Made by a program: the position numbers and the translations under genes | Shown here: positions 1 to 9,345 of the stretch, piece after piece | How the letters are laid out: every line of letters begins with the position of its first letter | How positions within the stretch are numbered: position 1 is the stretch's first letter | From: Lachnospiraceae bacterium | GTDB lineage: Bacteria; Bacillota; Clostridia; Lachnospirales; Lachnospiraceae | Reading direction: 5' to 3' | Assembly (NCBI GenBank): GCA_017526985.1 | Contig: JAFXQR010000166.1 | Location: 1 to 64,000, forward strand | Length of the DNA: 64,000 bases | The notes under the pieces: generated by a model | What the model saw: only the letters and a program-made list of their open reading frames with translations | The model's database searches: none | Told to the model about the DNA's origin: nothing

Positions 1-365
1 CTCTGGCCTGCCGTAGTCTCCGCCAAGTCGCCGGGCAGTAAAGACAGTTTTCTCGCACTCATCCTAAGGAGGGGCCCGCTTGCGGGAGGATGCCTTAGGA
101 TATTCGCAAGGGGGGACCCTCTGGGGGGATTCCTTGCGATGTAGTAGTTATCTATACCCCCGACTCGCCCTTGCAAACTTGCTTGCTCGTGCCTAAAAAG
201 AACGGGGCACGAGCTGCACTTCAAACAGTTGCTGCGGGCGAGTGGGGGATGCTTGGGTTCACAAACTGCTTCGGCAAGGCTTCGAAAACTGCTTTATCTG
301 TCCCGGCTCCTGTGATACCTTTTAGCCAGCTACAAAGAATATCGTAATCTTGAAGCGAAGGGCGG
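1..365 (+). ncRNA. structured RNA upstream of raiA (raiA-RNA candidate)
   Basis: This gene-free stretch is packed with strong inverted repeats. Visible stems are CTGCC/GGCAG (8-12/34-38), ATCCTAAGG/CCTTAGGAT (61-69/93-101) with an inner CCCGC/GCGGG (75-79/82-86), CGCAAGG/CCTTGCG (105-111/132-138), a stem of about 13 bp, CCCCCGACTCGCCC with GGGCGAGTGGGGG (157-170/236-248, one bulge), and nested inside it GCTCGTGCC/GGCACGAGC (185-193/206-214). No credible ORF crosses it. A structured RNA class called raiA is known to sit upstream of raiA genes in Firmicutes and Actinobacteria, and the raiA gene follows here. The class assignment rests on context and structure, not on a covariance-model hit. The 5' end may lie before the window. 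The 3' limit is approximate. Confidence 0.6.
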
Positions 366-398
366 GGGCTCGCTAAACCACAATTTGTCGAATATCAT

Positions 399-427
399 TT
401 GTCTTTTCGGGAAAGATATGGTATACT
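399..427 (+). promoter_or_regulatory. promoter of raiA
   Basis: TTGTCT (399-404) and TATACT (422-427) are separated by 17 bp, a good sigma-A arrangement. It lies after the structured RNA and about 97 bp before the raiA start. The gene can therefore be transcribed independently of the RNA. A GC palindrome, CCGCGTACGCGG, lies in the 5' UTR near 493-504. Confidence 0.65.
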
Positions 428-523
428 GTAACTACTTGAAAGCACGCAATAACTTGCGAAAGCGGGTTTTGCGTCTTCAAGAATACATAACTCCGCGTAC
501 GCGGGGAAATGGAGGAAAAGCGT

Positions 524-1051
524 ATGAAATTTATCATCCTGGGAAAGAATATCGAGGTAACGGAGGGGTTGAAGAGTGCCGTCGAAGACAAGATTGGCAA
601 ACTGGAGAAGTATTTTACCGAAGATACCGAAGTACATGTAACCTTGTCTGTTGAGAAAGACCGTCAGAAGATCGAAGTAACGATCCCGGTTAAGGGCAGC
701 ATCATTCGTTCCGAGCAGGTCAGCAACGATATGTATGTATCCATCGACCTGGTAGAAGAGATCATCGAGCGTCAGCTGAAGAAATATAAGACCAAGCTGA
801 CCGACCGTGAGCAGGGAGCAGGCTCCTTCAAGCAGGAATACCTTGACAAGGACTTTATGGATGAGGAAGAAGTAAAGATCATCCGTACAAAGAAATTCGA
901 TATCAAGCCGATGTATCCGGAAGATGCATGCGTACAGATGGAACTGTTAGGCCACAGCTTCTTCGTATTCTGCAACGCAGAGACCGATCAGGTAAATGTG
1001 GTTTACAAGCGTAAAGGTAACACCTACGGACTCATCGAGCCGGAAGTATAA
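524..1051 (+). CDS. raiA: ribosome hibernation promoting factor, long form (HPF/RaiA)
   Basis: 175 residues. The N-terminal domain of about 100 residues has the beta-alpha-beta-beta-beta-alpha pattern of the HPF/YfiA family (starts MKFIILGKN; LKSAVEDKIGKLEKYF is helix 1). The C-terminal domain (about 120-175, with IRTKKFDIKPMYPEDA and the end NTYGLIEPEV) is the dimerisation domain of long HPF, which joins two 70S ribosomes into 100S dimers in stationary phase. The start at 524 follows GGAGGAAAA with good spacing; an in-frame ATG at 509 would overlap that ribosome binding site. It has its own promoter and terminator, so it is a single-gene unit. Family assignment is firm. Confidence 0.95.
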   Translation: MKFIILGKNIEVTEGLKSAVEDKIGKLEKYFTEDTEVHVTLSVEKDRQKIEVTIPVKGSIIRSEQVSNDMYVSIDLVEEIIERQLKKYKTKLTDREQGAGSFKQEYLDKDFMDEEEVKIIRTKKFDIKPMYPEDACVQMELLGHSFFVFCNAETDQVNVVYKRKGNTYGLIEPEV

Positions 1052-1060
1052 AAAATCAGA

Positions 1061-1093
1061 GCGCCGTCCGGGAAAATCCGGGCGGCTTTTATT
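1061..1093 (+). terminator. intrinsic terminator of raiA
   Basis: A GCCGTCCGG / CCGGGCGGC hairpin around GAAAAT is followed by TTTTATT, ten bases after the raiA stop codon. Confidence 0.85.
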
Positions 1094-1104
1094 ATGTAAA
1101 TTTC

Positions 1105-1118
1105 TGAAAGCGCTTACA
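1105..1118 (+). promoter_or_regulatory. CcpA cre box upstream of the butyrate operon
   Basis: TGAAAGCGCTTACA matches the cre consensus TGWAANCGNTNWCA at every position. It lies between the raiA terminator and the thl promoter, about 80-90 bp upstream of the inferred transcription start. In Firmicutes, cre sites upstream of the -35 box are often linked to activation by CcpA, and sites over or after the promoter to repression. Positive carbon control of thl is therefore an inference from position. Confidence 0.65.
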
Positions 1119-1161
1119 AGAAAAAACCTTATTTTTCGGGCATTTCAGGGGCAAAAATCAT

Positions 1162-1190
1162 TTGCCAAACCCTTTTTCTTATGTTAAAAT
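1162..1190 (+). promoter_or_regulatory. promoter of thl
   Basis: TTGCCA (1162-1167), a 17-bp spacer and TAAAAT (1185-1190) give a predicted start near 1197 and a 5' UTR of about 53 nt. No other equally good promoter is visible between the raiA terminator and thl. Confidence 0.65.
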
Positions 1191-1249
1191 CGTGCTTGTC
1201 GCAAGAAGACATTCTATTAATCAATATCATTCATTATGGAGGAAGCAAA

Positions 1250-2452
1250 ATGGCAAAGAAAATCGTTTTGGCAGGTGCTTGCCGTACTGCCATCGGTACT
1301 ATGGGCGGCGCACTTTCAACCACTCCGGCAGCGGAACTTGGCGCTATCGTAATCAAAGAGGCACTGAATCGTGCAGGTGTGGCACCGGAGAAGGTGGATC
1401 AGGTATATATGGGCTGCGTAATCCAGGCAGGTCTGGGACAGAACGTAGCACGTCAGGCATCCATCAAGGCCGGCCTGCCGATCGAGGTTCCGGCAGTGAC
1501 TGTGAACGTAGTTTGCGGTTCCGGTCTGAACTGCGTAAATATGGCAGCGCAGATGATCGCTGCAGGCGATGCAGACATCGTAGTTGCCGGCGGTATGGAA
1601 AACATGTCTATGGCCCCTTTTGCTATTCCGAATGGACGTTACGGATATCGTATGATGTGGCCGAGCCAGTCCAAGGGCGGCCTGGTTGACACTATGGTAA
1701 AGGATGCTCTGTGGGATGCATTCAACGATTACCACATGATCACAACTGCTGATAATGTAGCAAAAGAGTGGAACCTGACCAGAGAAGAGCTGGACGAGTT
1801 CGCACTGAAGAGCCAGCAGAAGGCTTGCGCAGCACAGGCAGCAGGCGCATTCGACAAGGAGATCGTTCCGGTCGAGATCAAGAAGAAGAAAGAGACCATC
1901 GTATTCAACAAGGATGAAGGTCCTCGTGAGGGCAGCACCATCGAAGGTCTTGCAAAGTTAAAGCCGCTCAATCCGGACGGCGTGGTTACCGCAGGTAACG
2001 CTTCCGGTATCAATGACGGTGCAGCAGCAATCGTTGTTATGACCGAAGAGAAGGCAAAGGAACTGGGCGTTAAGCCGATGGCTACTTTCGTAGCAGGCGC
2101 ACTGGCTGGTGTTCGTCCGGAAGTAATGGGTATCGGACCTGTTGCAGCTACCAAGAAGGCAATGGCAAAATGCGGTTACAAGATCGAAGACTTCGATATC
2201 ATCGAGGCAAATGAAGCATTTGCAGCTCAGTCTGTAGCAGTAGGCAAGGATCTGGGCATCGATGTAGACAAGCAGCTGAACCCGAACGGCGGTGCGATCG
2301 CACTTGGCCATCCGGTAGGCGCATCCGGCGCACGTATCCTGGTAACCCTGCTTCACGAGATGGAAGCAAAGGGTGCAAAGAAGGGGCTGGCTACCCTGTG
2401 CATCGGCGGCGGTATGGGCTGCGCTACGATCGTAGAGAGATACGAGGGATAA
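1250..2452 (+). CDS. thl: acetyl-CoA C-acetyltransferase (thiolase)
   Basis: 400 residues, the normal length for a biosynthetic thiolase. It condenses two acetyl-CoA to acetoacetyl-CoA, the first step of butyrate formation. Seen directly: the acyl-accepting cysteine in NVVCGSGL (Cys89), the [10 protein letters not shown] block (His354) and the second active-site cysteine in CIGGGMG (Cys384). The start at 1250 follows GGAGG with 5-6 nt spacing. An upstream in-frame extension exists but overlaps the -10 box. It is the first gene of the thl-crt-hbd-bcd-etfB-etfA cluster and is followed by a strong hairpin that may let it be made in excess over the genes downstream. Confidence 0.97.
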   Translation: MAKKIVLAGACRTAIGTMGGALSTTPAAELGAIVIKEALNRAGVAPEKVDQVYMGCVIQAGLGQNVARQASIKAGLPIEVPAVTVNVVCGSGLNCVNMAAQMIAAGDADIVVAGGMENMSMAPFAIPNGRYGYRMMWPSQSKGGLVDTMVKDALWDAFNDYHMITTADNVAKEWNLTREELDEFALKSQQKACAAQAAGAFDKEIVPVEIKKKKETIVFNKDEGPREGSTIEGLAKLKPLNPDGVVTAGNASGINDGAAAIVVMTEEKAKELGVKPMATFVAGALAGVRPEVMGIGPVAATKKAMAKCGYKIEDFDIIEANEAFAAQSVAVGKDLGIDVDKQLNPNGGAIALGHPVGASGARILVTLLHEMEAKGAKKGLATLCIGGGMGCATIVERYEG

Positions 2453-2465
2453 CTATATCAAAATG

Positions 2466-2500
2466 GTGGGGAGCCGTAGAAAATACGGTTCCCCGCTTTT
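2466..2500 (+). terminator. hairpin terminator or attenuator between thl and crt
   Basis: GGGGAGCCGTA / TACGGTTCCCC forms an 11-bp stem (one G-U) over a GAAAA loop, followed by GCTTTTCG. It lies directly after thl. No convincing promoter is visible in the 60 bp before crt, so partial read-through is the simplest reading. Confidence 0.7.
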
Positions 2501-2560
2501 CGTTGTCTAAACAAGCATAAGGCGCACCCGGATCTCCGGTACGCGCAGAAAGAGGATAAA

Positions 2561-3355
2561 ATGGAATTTGTATTGTATGAAGTAAAAGATGCAGTAGGAA
2601 TCATCACCATCAACCGTGAGAAGGCTCTGAACGCTCTGAATTCTCAGGTTCTGGATGAGCTGAATGCGACTCTGGATGCAGTAGATCTGAACACGATCCG
2701 TTGCCTGATTCTGACCGGTGCAGGCCAGAAGTCCTTCGTGGCAGGCGCTGATATCGGTGAGATGAGCACTCTGTCCAAGGCAGAAGGCGAAGCTTTCGGT
2801 AAGAAGGGTAACGATGTGTTCTTAAAGATCGAGAAATTCCCGATCCCGGTGATCGCTGCAGTAAACGGCTTCGCACTGGGCGGCGGCTGCGAGATCTCTA
2901 TGAGCTGTGACATCCGCATCTGCTCCGACAACGCACTGTTCGGACAGCCGGAAGTAGGCCTGGGCATCACTCCGGGCTTCGGCGGTACTCAGAGATTGGC
3001 TCGTCTGGTAGGCGCAGGTATGGCAAAGCAGATGATCTACACTGCAAGAAATATTGATGCAAACGAAGCATTCCGTATCGGTCTGGTAAACGCGGTATAT
3101 CCGCAGGATGAGCTGATGGCAGCAGCTGAGAAGATGGCTGCAGGCATCGCAAAGCAGGCTCCGATCGCTGTTCGTAACTGCAAGAAGGCAATCAACGAAG
3201 GTCTGCAGGTTTCCATCGACGAAGGTGTTGCAATCGAGGAGAAGTTGTTTGGTGACTGCTTCGAGACCGAAGACCAGAGGGCAGGTATGGGTAACTTCTT
3301 AAAGAAGAAGGATGACCCGACCAAGGTTAAGGTTGTAGCATTCCAGAATAAGTAA
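2561..3355 (+). CDS. crt: 3-hydroxybutyryl-CoA dehydratase (crotonase)
   Basis: 264 residues, enoyl-CoA hydratase/isomerase family. It dehydrates 3-hydroxybutyryl-CoA to crotonyl-CoA. The oxyanion-hole segments SFVAGADI and GFALGGGCE and the catalytic glutamate region FGQPEVGLGITPGFGGTQR are intact. The start follows AGAGGATAAA. It is third in the reaction order (after Hbd) although second in gene order, as in other clostridial butyrate clusters. It is 26 bp from hbd and so co-transcribed with it. Confidence 0.96.
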   Translation: MEFVLYEVKDAVGIITINREKALNALNSQVLDELNATLDAVDLNTIRCLILTGAGQKSFVAGADIGEMSTLSKAEGEAFGKKGNDVFLKIEKFPIPVIAAVNGFALGGGCEISMSCDIRICSDNALFGQPEVGLGITPGFGGTQRLARLVGAGMAKQMIYTARNIDANEAFRIGLVNAVYPQDELMAAAEKMAAGIAKQAPIAVRNCKKAINEGLQVSIDEGVAIEEKLFGDCFETEDQRAGMGNFLKKKDDPTKVKVVAFQNK

Positions 3356-3380
3356 ATCATTTTAAGAGGAGGAAGTATAA

Positions 3381-4253
3381 ATGAAGGTAGGAGTTATCGG
3401 TGCAGGCACCATGGGACAGGGCATTGCAAAAGCATTTGCTCAGGTTGACGGCTATACAGTAGCTCTCTGCGATATCAAGCAGGAGTGGGCTGAAGGCGGC
3501 AAGGACAAGATTGTTAAGGGCTATGCCAAACTGGTAGAAAAAGGAAAAATGACACAGGAGCAGGTGGACAAGATCACTTCTTCCATCACTCCGGGTCTGA
3601 AAGAGGATATCTGTGCAGACTGCGATCTGATCGTAGAGGCTGCTTTCGAAGATATGAATGTAAAGCAGACCACATTCAAGGAGCTGGACGCGATCTGCAA
3701 GGCAGACTGCGTATTCGCATCCAACACATCTTCTCTGTCCATTACCGAGATCGGAAAGGGTGTAAACCGTCCGGTAGTTGGTATGCACTTCTTCAACCCG
3801 GCAGACAGAATGAAGCTGATCGAAGTGATCGCAGGTGTGAACACTCCGGCAGAGATCGTTGAGAAGATCAAGAAGATCTCCGAGGAGATCGGCAAGACTC
3901 CGGTTCAGGTAAACGAGGCAGCAGGCTTTGTTGTAAACCGTATCCTGATCCCGATGATCAACGAAGCAGCATTCATCAAGATGGAAGGCGTATCCGATAT
4001 CGCAGGTATCGATGCAGCTATGAAGCTGGGCGCAAATCATCCGATGGGTCCCCTGGAGCTGGGCGACTATGTAGGCCTGGATATCTGCCTTGCTATTATG
4101 GACGTTCTGTACAACGAGACCAAGGATAGCAAGTATCGTGCTTGCCCGCTGATCCGCAAGATGGTTCGCGGCGGCAATCTTGGTGTAAAGTCCGGCAAGG
4201 GCTTCTATGTATACAATGAGGATCGTACCAAGACTCCCGTTGATGCAATCTGA
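3381..4253 (+). CDS. hbd: 3-hydroxybutyryl-CoA dehydrogenase
   Basis: 290 residues. It reduces acetoacetyl-CoA to 3-hydroxybutyryl-CoA with NAD(P)H. The N-terminal Rossmann fold carries GAGTMGQGIA (residues 7-16). The catalytic histidine is in GMHFFNPA, and SNTSSLSIT and the C-terminal domain (NHPMGPLELGDYVGLD) are typical of the family. A strong AGAGGAGG ribosome binding site precedes the ATG. It is flanked by crt and bcd with short gaps in one transcription unit. Confidence 0.96.
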   Translation: MKVGVIGAGTMGQGIAKAFAQVDGYTVALCDIKQEWAEGGKDKIVKGYAKLVEKGKMTQEQVDKITSSITPGLKEDICADCDLIVEAAFEDMNVKQTTFKELDAICKADCVFASNTSSLSITEIGKGVNRPVVGMHFFNPADRMKLIEVIAGVNTPAEIVEKIKKISEEIGKTPVQVNEAAGFVVNRILIPMINEAAFIKMEGVSDIAGIDAAMKLGANHPMGPLELGDYVGLDICLAIMDVLYNETKDSKYRACPLIRKMVRGGNLGVKSGKGFYVYNEDRTKTPVDAI

Positions 4254-4287
4254 TCAGGAAAAATTTTAAGGAGGTTTAAAATAAATC

Positions 4288-5454
4288 ATGGATTTCACAT
4301 TGAACAAAGAACATGAGATGGCGAGACAGCTGTTCAGAGATTTCGCCCAGAACGAAGTAAAGCCTCTTGCACAGGAAGTAGACGAAGAAGAACGCTTCCC
4401 GCGTGAGACGGTTGAGAAGATGGCCAGATACGGATTTCTGGGCATTCCTGTACCGAAGGAGTACGGCGGACAGGGCGCAGATCCTCTGGCATATGCAATG
4501 TGTGTAGAGGAACTTTCCAAGGTTTGCGGTACCACAGGCGTTATCGTATCCGCACATACCTCTCTTTGCGTAGACCCGATCATGACATTCGGTACTGAAG
4601 AGCAGAAGCAGAAATACCTGATCCCCCTTGCAAAGGGCGAGAAGCTGGGTGCTTTCGGTCTGACCGAGCCGGGCGCAGGTACCGATGCTCAGGGACAGCA
4701 GACCAAGGCTGTTCTGGACGGTGACGAGTGGGTGCTGAATGGCTCCAAGTGCTTCATCACCAACGGTAAGGAAGCAGATGTATATGTGATCTTCGCTGTA
4801 ACCGGCAAGATCGAGAAGCGCGGCAAGATGATGAAAGAGATCTCCGCATTCATCGTAGAAAAAGGTACACCGGGATTCACTTTCGGTACCAAGGAAAACA
4901 AGATGGGTATCCGCGGATCCTCTACTTACGAGTTGATCTTCACGGATTGCCGTATCCCGAAGGAGAACCTGTTAGGGCAGCAGGGCAAGGGCTTCAACAT
5001 CGCTATGCACACCCTGGACGGCGGCCGTATCGGTATCGCTGCACAGGCTCTGGGTCTGGCAGAAGGTGCTCTGGAGACCACCATCAACTATGTAAAAGAG
5101 CGTAAGCAGTTCGGACGTGCCATCGGCGCATTCCAGAACACACAGTTCCAGCTGGCAGATATGGCTACCAAAGTACAGGCTGCTCAGTATCTGGTATACG
5201 CAGCTGCAATGAAGAAAGCAGAGTATCAGAAGAACCCGAAGGTTTCCTATTCCGTAGAAGCTGCTATGGCTAAGCTTTACGCAGCAGAAGTTGCTATGGA
5301 AGTAACAACCAAGGCAGTTCAGCTCCACGGTGGTTACGGTTACATCCGTGAGTACGATGTAGAGCGTATGATGCGTGATGCAAAGATCACAGAGATCTAC
5401 GAAGGTACTTCCGAAGTACAGCGTATGGTCATCTCTGCTAATATTCTGAAGTAA
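4288..5454 (+). CDS. bcd: butyryl-CoA dehydrogenase
   Basis: 388 residues, acyl-CoA dehydrogenase family with FAD. With EtfAB it reduces crotonyl-CoA to butyryl-CoA; in clostridia this step is coupled to ferredoxin reduction by electron bifurcation. Family signatures seen: FGLTEPGAGTDAQG, the QFGRAIGAFQ region, LHGGYGYIREY, and the catalytic glutamate in ITEIYEGTSEVQR close to the C-terminus. The GGAGG ribosome binding site (4270-4274) is 13 nt from the ATG, longer than for its neighbours. Context with etfB/etfA makes the substrate assignment strong. Confidence 0.95.
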   Translation: MDFTLNKEHEMARQLFRDFAQNEVKPLAQEVDEEERFPRETVEKMARYGFLGIPVPKEYGGQGADPLAYAMCVEELSKVCGTTGVIVSAHTSLCVDPIMTFGTEEQKQKYLIPLAKGEKLGAFGLTEPGAGTDAQGQQTKAVLDGDEWVLNGSKCFITNGKEADVYVIFAVTGKIEKRGKMMKEISAFIVEKGTPGFTFGTKENKMGIRGSSTYELIFTDCRIPKENLLGQQGKGFNIAMHTLDGGRIGIAAQALGLAEGALETTINYVKERKQFGRAIGAFQNTQFQLADMATKVQAAQYLVYAAAMKKAEYQKNPKVSYSVEAAMAKLYAAEVAMEVTTKAVQLHGGYGYIREYDVERMMRDAKITEIYEGTSEVQRMVISANILK

Positions 5455-5469
5455 GGATTCGGAGCTGTT

Positions 5470-5522
5470 CTCGTTTGCGAAAAGAGTTGTAAATATCGAG
5501 GATATTGCAGAGAGCAAACGAG
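5470..5522 (+). promoter_or_regulatory. stem-loop between bcd and etfB
   Basis: CTCGTTTGC (5470-5478) pairs perfectly with GCAAACGAG (5514-5522) around a 35-nt loop that holds a smaller ATATCGAGGATAT dyad. There is no T-tract, so it is not a terminator. It more likely acts as mRNA processing or stability structure in the 137-bp gap. Function not shown. Confidence 0.45.
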
Positions 5523-5591
5523 ATTACAGATCCGCATCCGTGAAAGACAAATCACATAAAACACTACGATTTGTAAGGAGGATCGGGTAAA

Positions 5592-6383
5592 GTGAAAATT
5601 ATCGTATGTATCAAACAGGTTCCGGATACCAAGGGCGGCGTAGAGTTCAATCCGGACGGAACATTAAACAGAGCAGCAATGCTGACCATCATGAACCCGG
5701 ATGATAAGGCAGGTCTTGAGGCAGCACTGCGTTTGAAAGATAAGTACGGCGCAGAAGTAACCGTACTGACTATGGGTCTTCCGAAGGCAGCAGATGTGCT
5801 GCAGGAAGCACTGGCTATGGGCGCTGATAAGGCGATCCTGGTAACCGACCGTGTACTGGGTGGTGCAGATACCTGGGCTACTTCTACCACGATCGCAGGT
5901 GCGATCCGCAATCTGGAGTACGACCTGATCATTACCGGCCGTCAGGCAATCGATGGTGATACCGCTCAGGTTGGTCCGCAGATCGCTGAGCACCTTGGTC
6001 TTCCGGTGATCTCCTATGCAATGGATATTCAGGTAGACGAAGCAGCAAAGAAAGTTACTGTAAAGCGTCAGTATGATGACAGATATCATATCGTAGAAGC
6101 TCAGATGCCGTGTCTGGTAACAGCTCTGGCAGAACTGAACGAGCCGAGATACATGTCCGTAGGCGGTATCTTCGATGCTGTAAAGGCAGAGATCACTACC
6201 TGGGGCCGTGCTGATCTGAAGGATGTTGAGGATTGCAACCTGGGTCTGAAGGGATCCCCAACCAAGATCGCAAAGGCATCCGATAAGGTTCGTAAGGGCA
6301 AAGGTGAGAAGGTAACTCCGGATTCTCCGGAAGAGGCAGTTTCCTATATCATCGGCAAGCTGAACGAGAAGCACGCGCTGTAA
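5592..6383 (+). CDS. etfB: electron transfer flavoprotein beta subunit
   Basis: 263 residues, the usual EtfB length. It begins MKIIVCIKQVPDTKGGVEF, as EtfB proteins do, with the nucleotide-binding segments ILVTDRVLGGADTWATS and IITGRQAIDGDTAQVGPQ. It pairs with EtfA to accept electrons from NADH and pass them to butyryl-CoA dehydrogenase and ferredoxin. The start codon is GTG, read from a strong AAGGAGG ribosome binding site. It is 28 bp from etfA. Confidence 0.95.
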   Translation: MKIIVCIKQVPDTKGGVEFNPDGTLNRAAMLTIMNPDDKAGLEAALRLKDKYGAEVTVLTMGLPKAADVLQEALAMGADKAILVTDRVLGGADTWATSTTIAGAIRNLEYDLIITGRQAIDGDTAQVGPQIAEHLGLPVISYAMDIQVDEAAKKVTVKRQYDDRYHIVEAQMPCLVTALAELNEPRYMSVGGIFDAVKAEITTWGRADLKDVEDCNLGLKGSPTKIAKASDKVRKGKGEKVTPDSPEEAVSYIIGKLNEKHAL

Positions 6384-6411
6384 AATCATTTCGGAAGGAG
6401 ATTTGTAAAAA

Positions 6412-7464
6412 ATGGCATTAGAAGATTACAAGGGCGTATATGTCTACGCACAGCAGGTAGACAATGAGATCAGCCCCATTGCATTAGAACTGCTGGGAAA
6501 AGCAAAAGACCTTGCAGCACCTCTGGCTACCCAGGTAACCGCAGTGCTGATCGGTTCCAATGTAAAGAATCTGGTAGACCGTCTGGCTGAGTATGGCGCA
6601 GACCGTGTCATCGTAGTAGACGATCCGGAACTGAAGGATTACAGAACCGAGCCGTATGCACACGCTCTGGCATCCGTAATCAACGAGTATAAGCCGGAGA
6701 TCGTTCTGGTAGGTGCTACCGCGATCGGCCGTGACCTTGGTCCTACCGTATCCGCTCGTGTAGCTACCGGTCTGACCGCTGACTGTACACAGCTGGATAT
6801 CGGTGACTTCCCTCTGAACCCGATCCCGGGTCAGGAGCAGAAGCACAACCAGCTGTTGATGACCCGTCCGGCATTCGGCGGCAATACCATTGCTACCATC
6901 GCCTGCCCGGACAACCGTCCGCAGATGGCAACCGTTCGTCCCGGCGTTATGCAGAAGATCGACCCGATCGCAGGAGCTAAGGCAGAAGTGATCGAGTTCA
7001 ACCCGGGCTTCACACCGGACAACAGATATGTCACCATCAAGGAAGTGGTTAAGGCTGTTTCCGATACTGTTGATATCATGGACGCTAAGATTCTGGTATC
7101 CGGTGGCCGTGGCGTAGGTTCTCCCGAGAACTTCAAGATCCTTGAGGATCTCGCTGAGGCTCTGGGCGGTACCGTTTCCTGCTCCCGTGCAGTAGTAGAT
7201 GCAGGCTGGAAGCCGAAGGATCTGCAGGTAGGCCAGACCGGTAAGACCGTTCGTCCGAACCTGTACTTCGCAATCGGTATCTCCGGTGCAATCCAGCATG
7301 TAGCTGGTATGGAAGAGTCCGACATCATCGTTGCAATCAACAAGGATGAGGACGCTCCGATCTTTGATGTAGCTGACTACGGTATCGTAGGCGACCTGAA
7401 CAAGATCGTTCCGCAGCTGACCGCAGCAGTAAAGGCTGAGAAAGCAAAGAAAGCAGCAGGCTGA
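6412..7464 (+). CDS. etfA: electron transfer flavoprotein alpha subunit
   Basis: 350 residues. The N-terminal nucleotide-binding-like domain is followed by the conserved C-terminal FAD domain: [42 protein letters not shown] and the end [16 protein letters not shown]. It forms the EtfAB dimer that works with Bcd. It closes the butyrate cluster and is followed by a terminator. Confidence 0.95.
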   Translation: MALEDYKGVYVYAQQVDNEISPIALELLGKAKDLAAPLATQVTAVLIGSNVKNLVDRLAEYGADRVIVVDDPELKDYRTEPYAHALASVINEYKPEIVLVGATAIGRDLGPTVSARVATGLTADCTQLDIGDFPLNPIPGQEQKHNQLLMTRPAFGGNTIATIACPDNRPQMATVRPGVMQKIDPIAGAKAEVIEFNPGFTPDNRYVTIKEVVKAVSDTVDIMDAKILVSGGRGVGSPENFKILEDLAEALGGTVSCSRAVVDAGWKPKDLQVGQTGKTVRPNLYFAIGISGAIQHVAGMEESDIIVAINKDEDAPIFDVADYGIVGDLNKIVPQLTAAVKAEKAKKAAG

Positions 7465-7483
7465 TAAAACAAACACCAAGTGG

Positions 7484-7518
7484 CGGCTCGGTTTCCCAGT
7501 GGGGCCGGGCCGTTATTT
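7484..7518 (+). terminator. terminator after etfA
   Basis: CGGCTCGG (7484-7491) pairs with CCGGGCCG (7505-7512, one G-U) and is followed by TTATTTAT. It marks the end of the butyrate operon. Confidence 0.7.
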
Positions 7519-7544
7519 ATAAAAAAATCAAAGGAGAAACTATC

Positions 7545-9209
7545 ATGAATCTTTCACCGCTTCAGAAAGCAAGATACGAGTACACACCGAAGCTGCCGGG
7601 CATGCTCCGCGGCGGTATCGCTGAGATCTGCGTAAAAGACGGTGCTGCAACCCAGAGCGTAGCAGACCAGGACAAGATCAAGGCACTGTTCCCGAACACC
7701 TACGGAAAGAACGAGATCACCTTCCAGAAGGGCGCAAATACTTCCGCAGCAAAGAAGCAGGTAGTCGGTGTGATACTTTCCGGCGGCCAGGCACCGGGCG
7801 GACATAATGTAGTATGCGGTCTGTACGATGCCATCAAGGCAACCGATAAGAACAATGTGCTGCTGGGCTTCAAGGGCGGCCCGAGCGGTCTGATCGAAGA
7901 TGACTATATTGAATTCGATGACGAGTATATCAACGCTTATCGTAACACCGGCGGTTTTGATATCATCGGTTCCGGCCGTACCAAGCTGGAAACGGAAGAG
8001 CAGTTCAAGATCGTGACCGAAGTGGCTAAGAAGCATGGCCTGACCGCAATCGTGATCATCGGTGGTGACGACTCCAATACCAACGCAGCTGTACTGGCTG
8101 AGTATATGGCAGCACACAACACCGGCGTACAGGTGATCGGCTGCCCGAAGACCATCGACGGTGACCTGAAGAACGAAGATATCGAAGCATCCTTCGGTTT
8201 CGATACCGCAACCAAGACTTATTCCGAGCTGATCGGTAACATCGAGCGTGACGCAAACTCCGCTAAGAAGTACTGGCACTTCATCAAGGTAATGGGGCGT
8301 TCTGCTTCCCATGTGGCACTGGAATGTGCACTGGAGACACAGCCGAACATCTGTCTGATCGGTGAAGAAGTAGCAGCAAAGAAGATGTCCCTGTCCGCAA
8401 TCGCTGATTACATCGCAGATTCTGTAGAGAAGCGTGCAGCAAACGGCGAGAACTTCGGTGTAGCGATCATTCCGGAAGGTATCGTAGAGTTCGTACCGGA
8501 ATTTTCCAAACTGATCGCTGAGATCAACGAGCTGCTGGCTGGTAAGAAGACGGAGGAATTCAACGCTCTGCCGAACTGGGATGCAAAGTATGACTTCATC
8601 AAGAACGGTCTGTCCGCAGAATCCTTCAAGGTATTTGAGATCCTGCCGCAGTTCGTACAGCAGCAGCTGTTCCTGGAGAGAGATCCGCACGGTAATGTTC
8701 AGGTATCTCTGATCGAGTCCGAGAAGCTGTTCTCCGCACTGGTAGCAGACAAGCTGGCAGCAAGAAAGGCAGCAGGCAGCTATAAGGGCAAGTTCTCCGC
8801 ACAGCATCACTTCTTCGGTTATGAAGGCAGATGTGCATTCCCGTCCAACTTTGACGCAGATTACTGCTACTCCCTGGGCTACAATGCATTCATGCTGATC
8901 CAGTACGGATATACCGGATATCTTTCCAAAGTATCCAACCTGTCCAAGCCGGCTGAGGAGTGGGTAGCAGGCGGTATGCCGATCACCAAGATGATGAACA
9001 TGGAGCGCAGAAATGGCGAGGATAAGCCGGTAATCCGTAAGGCTCTGGTAGAGCTGGATGGCGCACCGTTCAAGTTCTTCGAGGCACACAGAGCAGAGTG
9101 GGCAGAGAAGACCGCATTTACCTATCCGGGTGCGATCCAGTACTATGGTCCGTCCGAGGTATGTGATCTGACCACCAGAACCCTGGCTCTGGAGAAGGGC
9201 GCAAATTAA
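7545..9209 (+). CDS. pfp: pyrophosphate-dependent phosphofructokinase (long type)
   Basis: 554 residues, the length of the long PPi-PFK (plant PFP-beta-like) group. It phosphorylates fructose 6-phosphate with pyrophosphate in a reversible glycolytic step. Motifs: [22 protein letters not shown] (Asp175/Asp176, where the ATP enzymes have Gly), [10 protein letters not shown] (Lys202, the PPi-type lysine) and the substrate segment [15 protein letters not shown]. It lies behind the butyrate operon in its own unit with a strong ribosome binding site and terminator. Use of PPi saves ATP, which fits a fermenter. Confidence 0.94.
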   Translation: MNLSPLQKARYEYTPKLPGMLRGGIAEICVKDGAATQSVADQDKIKALFPNTYGKNEITFQKGANTSAAKKQVVGVILSGGQAPGGHNVVCGLYDAIKATDKNNVLLGFKGGPSGLIEDDYIEFDDEYINAYRNTGGFDIIGSGRTKLETEEQFKIVTEVAKKHGLTAIVIIGGDDSNTNAAVLAEYMAAHNTGVQVIGCPKTIDGDLKNEDIEASFGFDTATKTYSELIGNIERDANSAKKYWHFIKVMGRSASHVALECALETQPNICLIGEEVAAKKMSLSAIADYIADSVEKRAANGENFGVAIIPEGIVEFVPEFSKLIAEINELLAGKKTEEFNALPNWDAKYDFIKNGLSAESFKVFEILPQFVQQQLFLERDPHGNVQVSLIESEKLFSALVADKLAARKAAGSYKGKFSAQHHFFGYEGRCAFPSNFDADYCYSLGYNAFMLIQYGYTGYLSKVSNLSKPAEEWVAGGMPITKMMNMERRNGEDKPVIRKALVELDGAPFKFFEAHRAEWAEKTAFTYPGAIQYYGPSEVCDLTTRTLALEKGAN

Positions 9210-9230
9210 AGAAATATAGAAGAATTCAAG

Positions 9231-9263
9231 AACCACTCCTGTGAAGAACAGGGGTGGTTTTTT
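9231..9263 (+). terminator. terminator of pfp
   Basis: AACCACTCCTG (9231-9241) pairs with CAGGGGTGGTT (9249-9259) and runs into TTTTTTG. Confidence 0.88.
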
Positions 9264-9345
9264 GTTGCGCAAAACAGAAAAAAATGGTAATATTTTACAT
9301 AGGTGTTGGATTGATTTTTGGGGATACGACTCGGGGGTACAATAG

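Noticed and set aside
385..654. 89-codon frame overlapping the raiA start
   Set aside because: It contains the promoter and ribosome binding site of raiA and lies in a different frame from the clear HPF protein.
5470..5522. Terminator between bcd and etfB
   Set aside because: No T-tract follows the stem and etfB has no promoter of its own, so it is listed as a stem-loop only.
7554..9272. 572-codon frame on the minus strand of pfp
   Set aside because: It is a shadow of the pfp reading frame: Cys/Leu/Val-rich composition, no ribosome binding site, and pfp on the plus strand has intact motifs.
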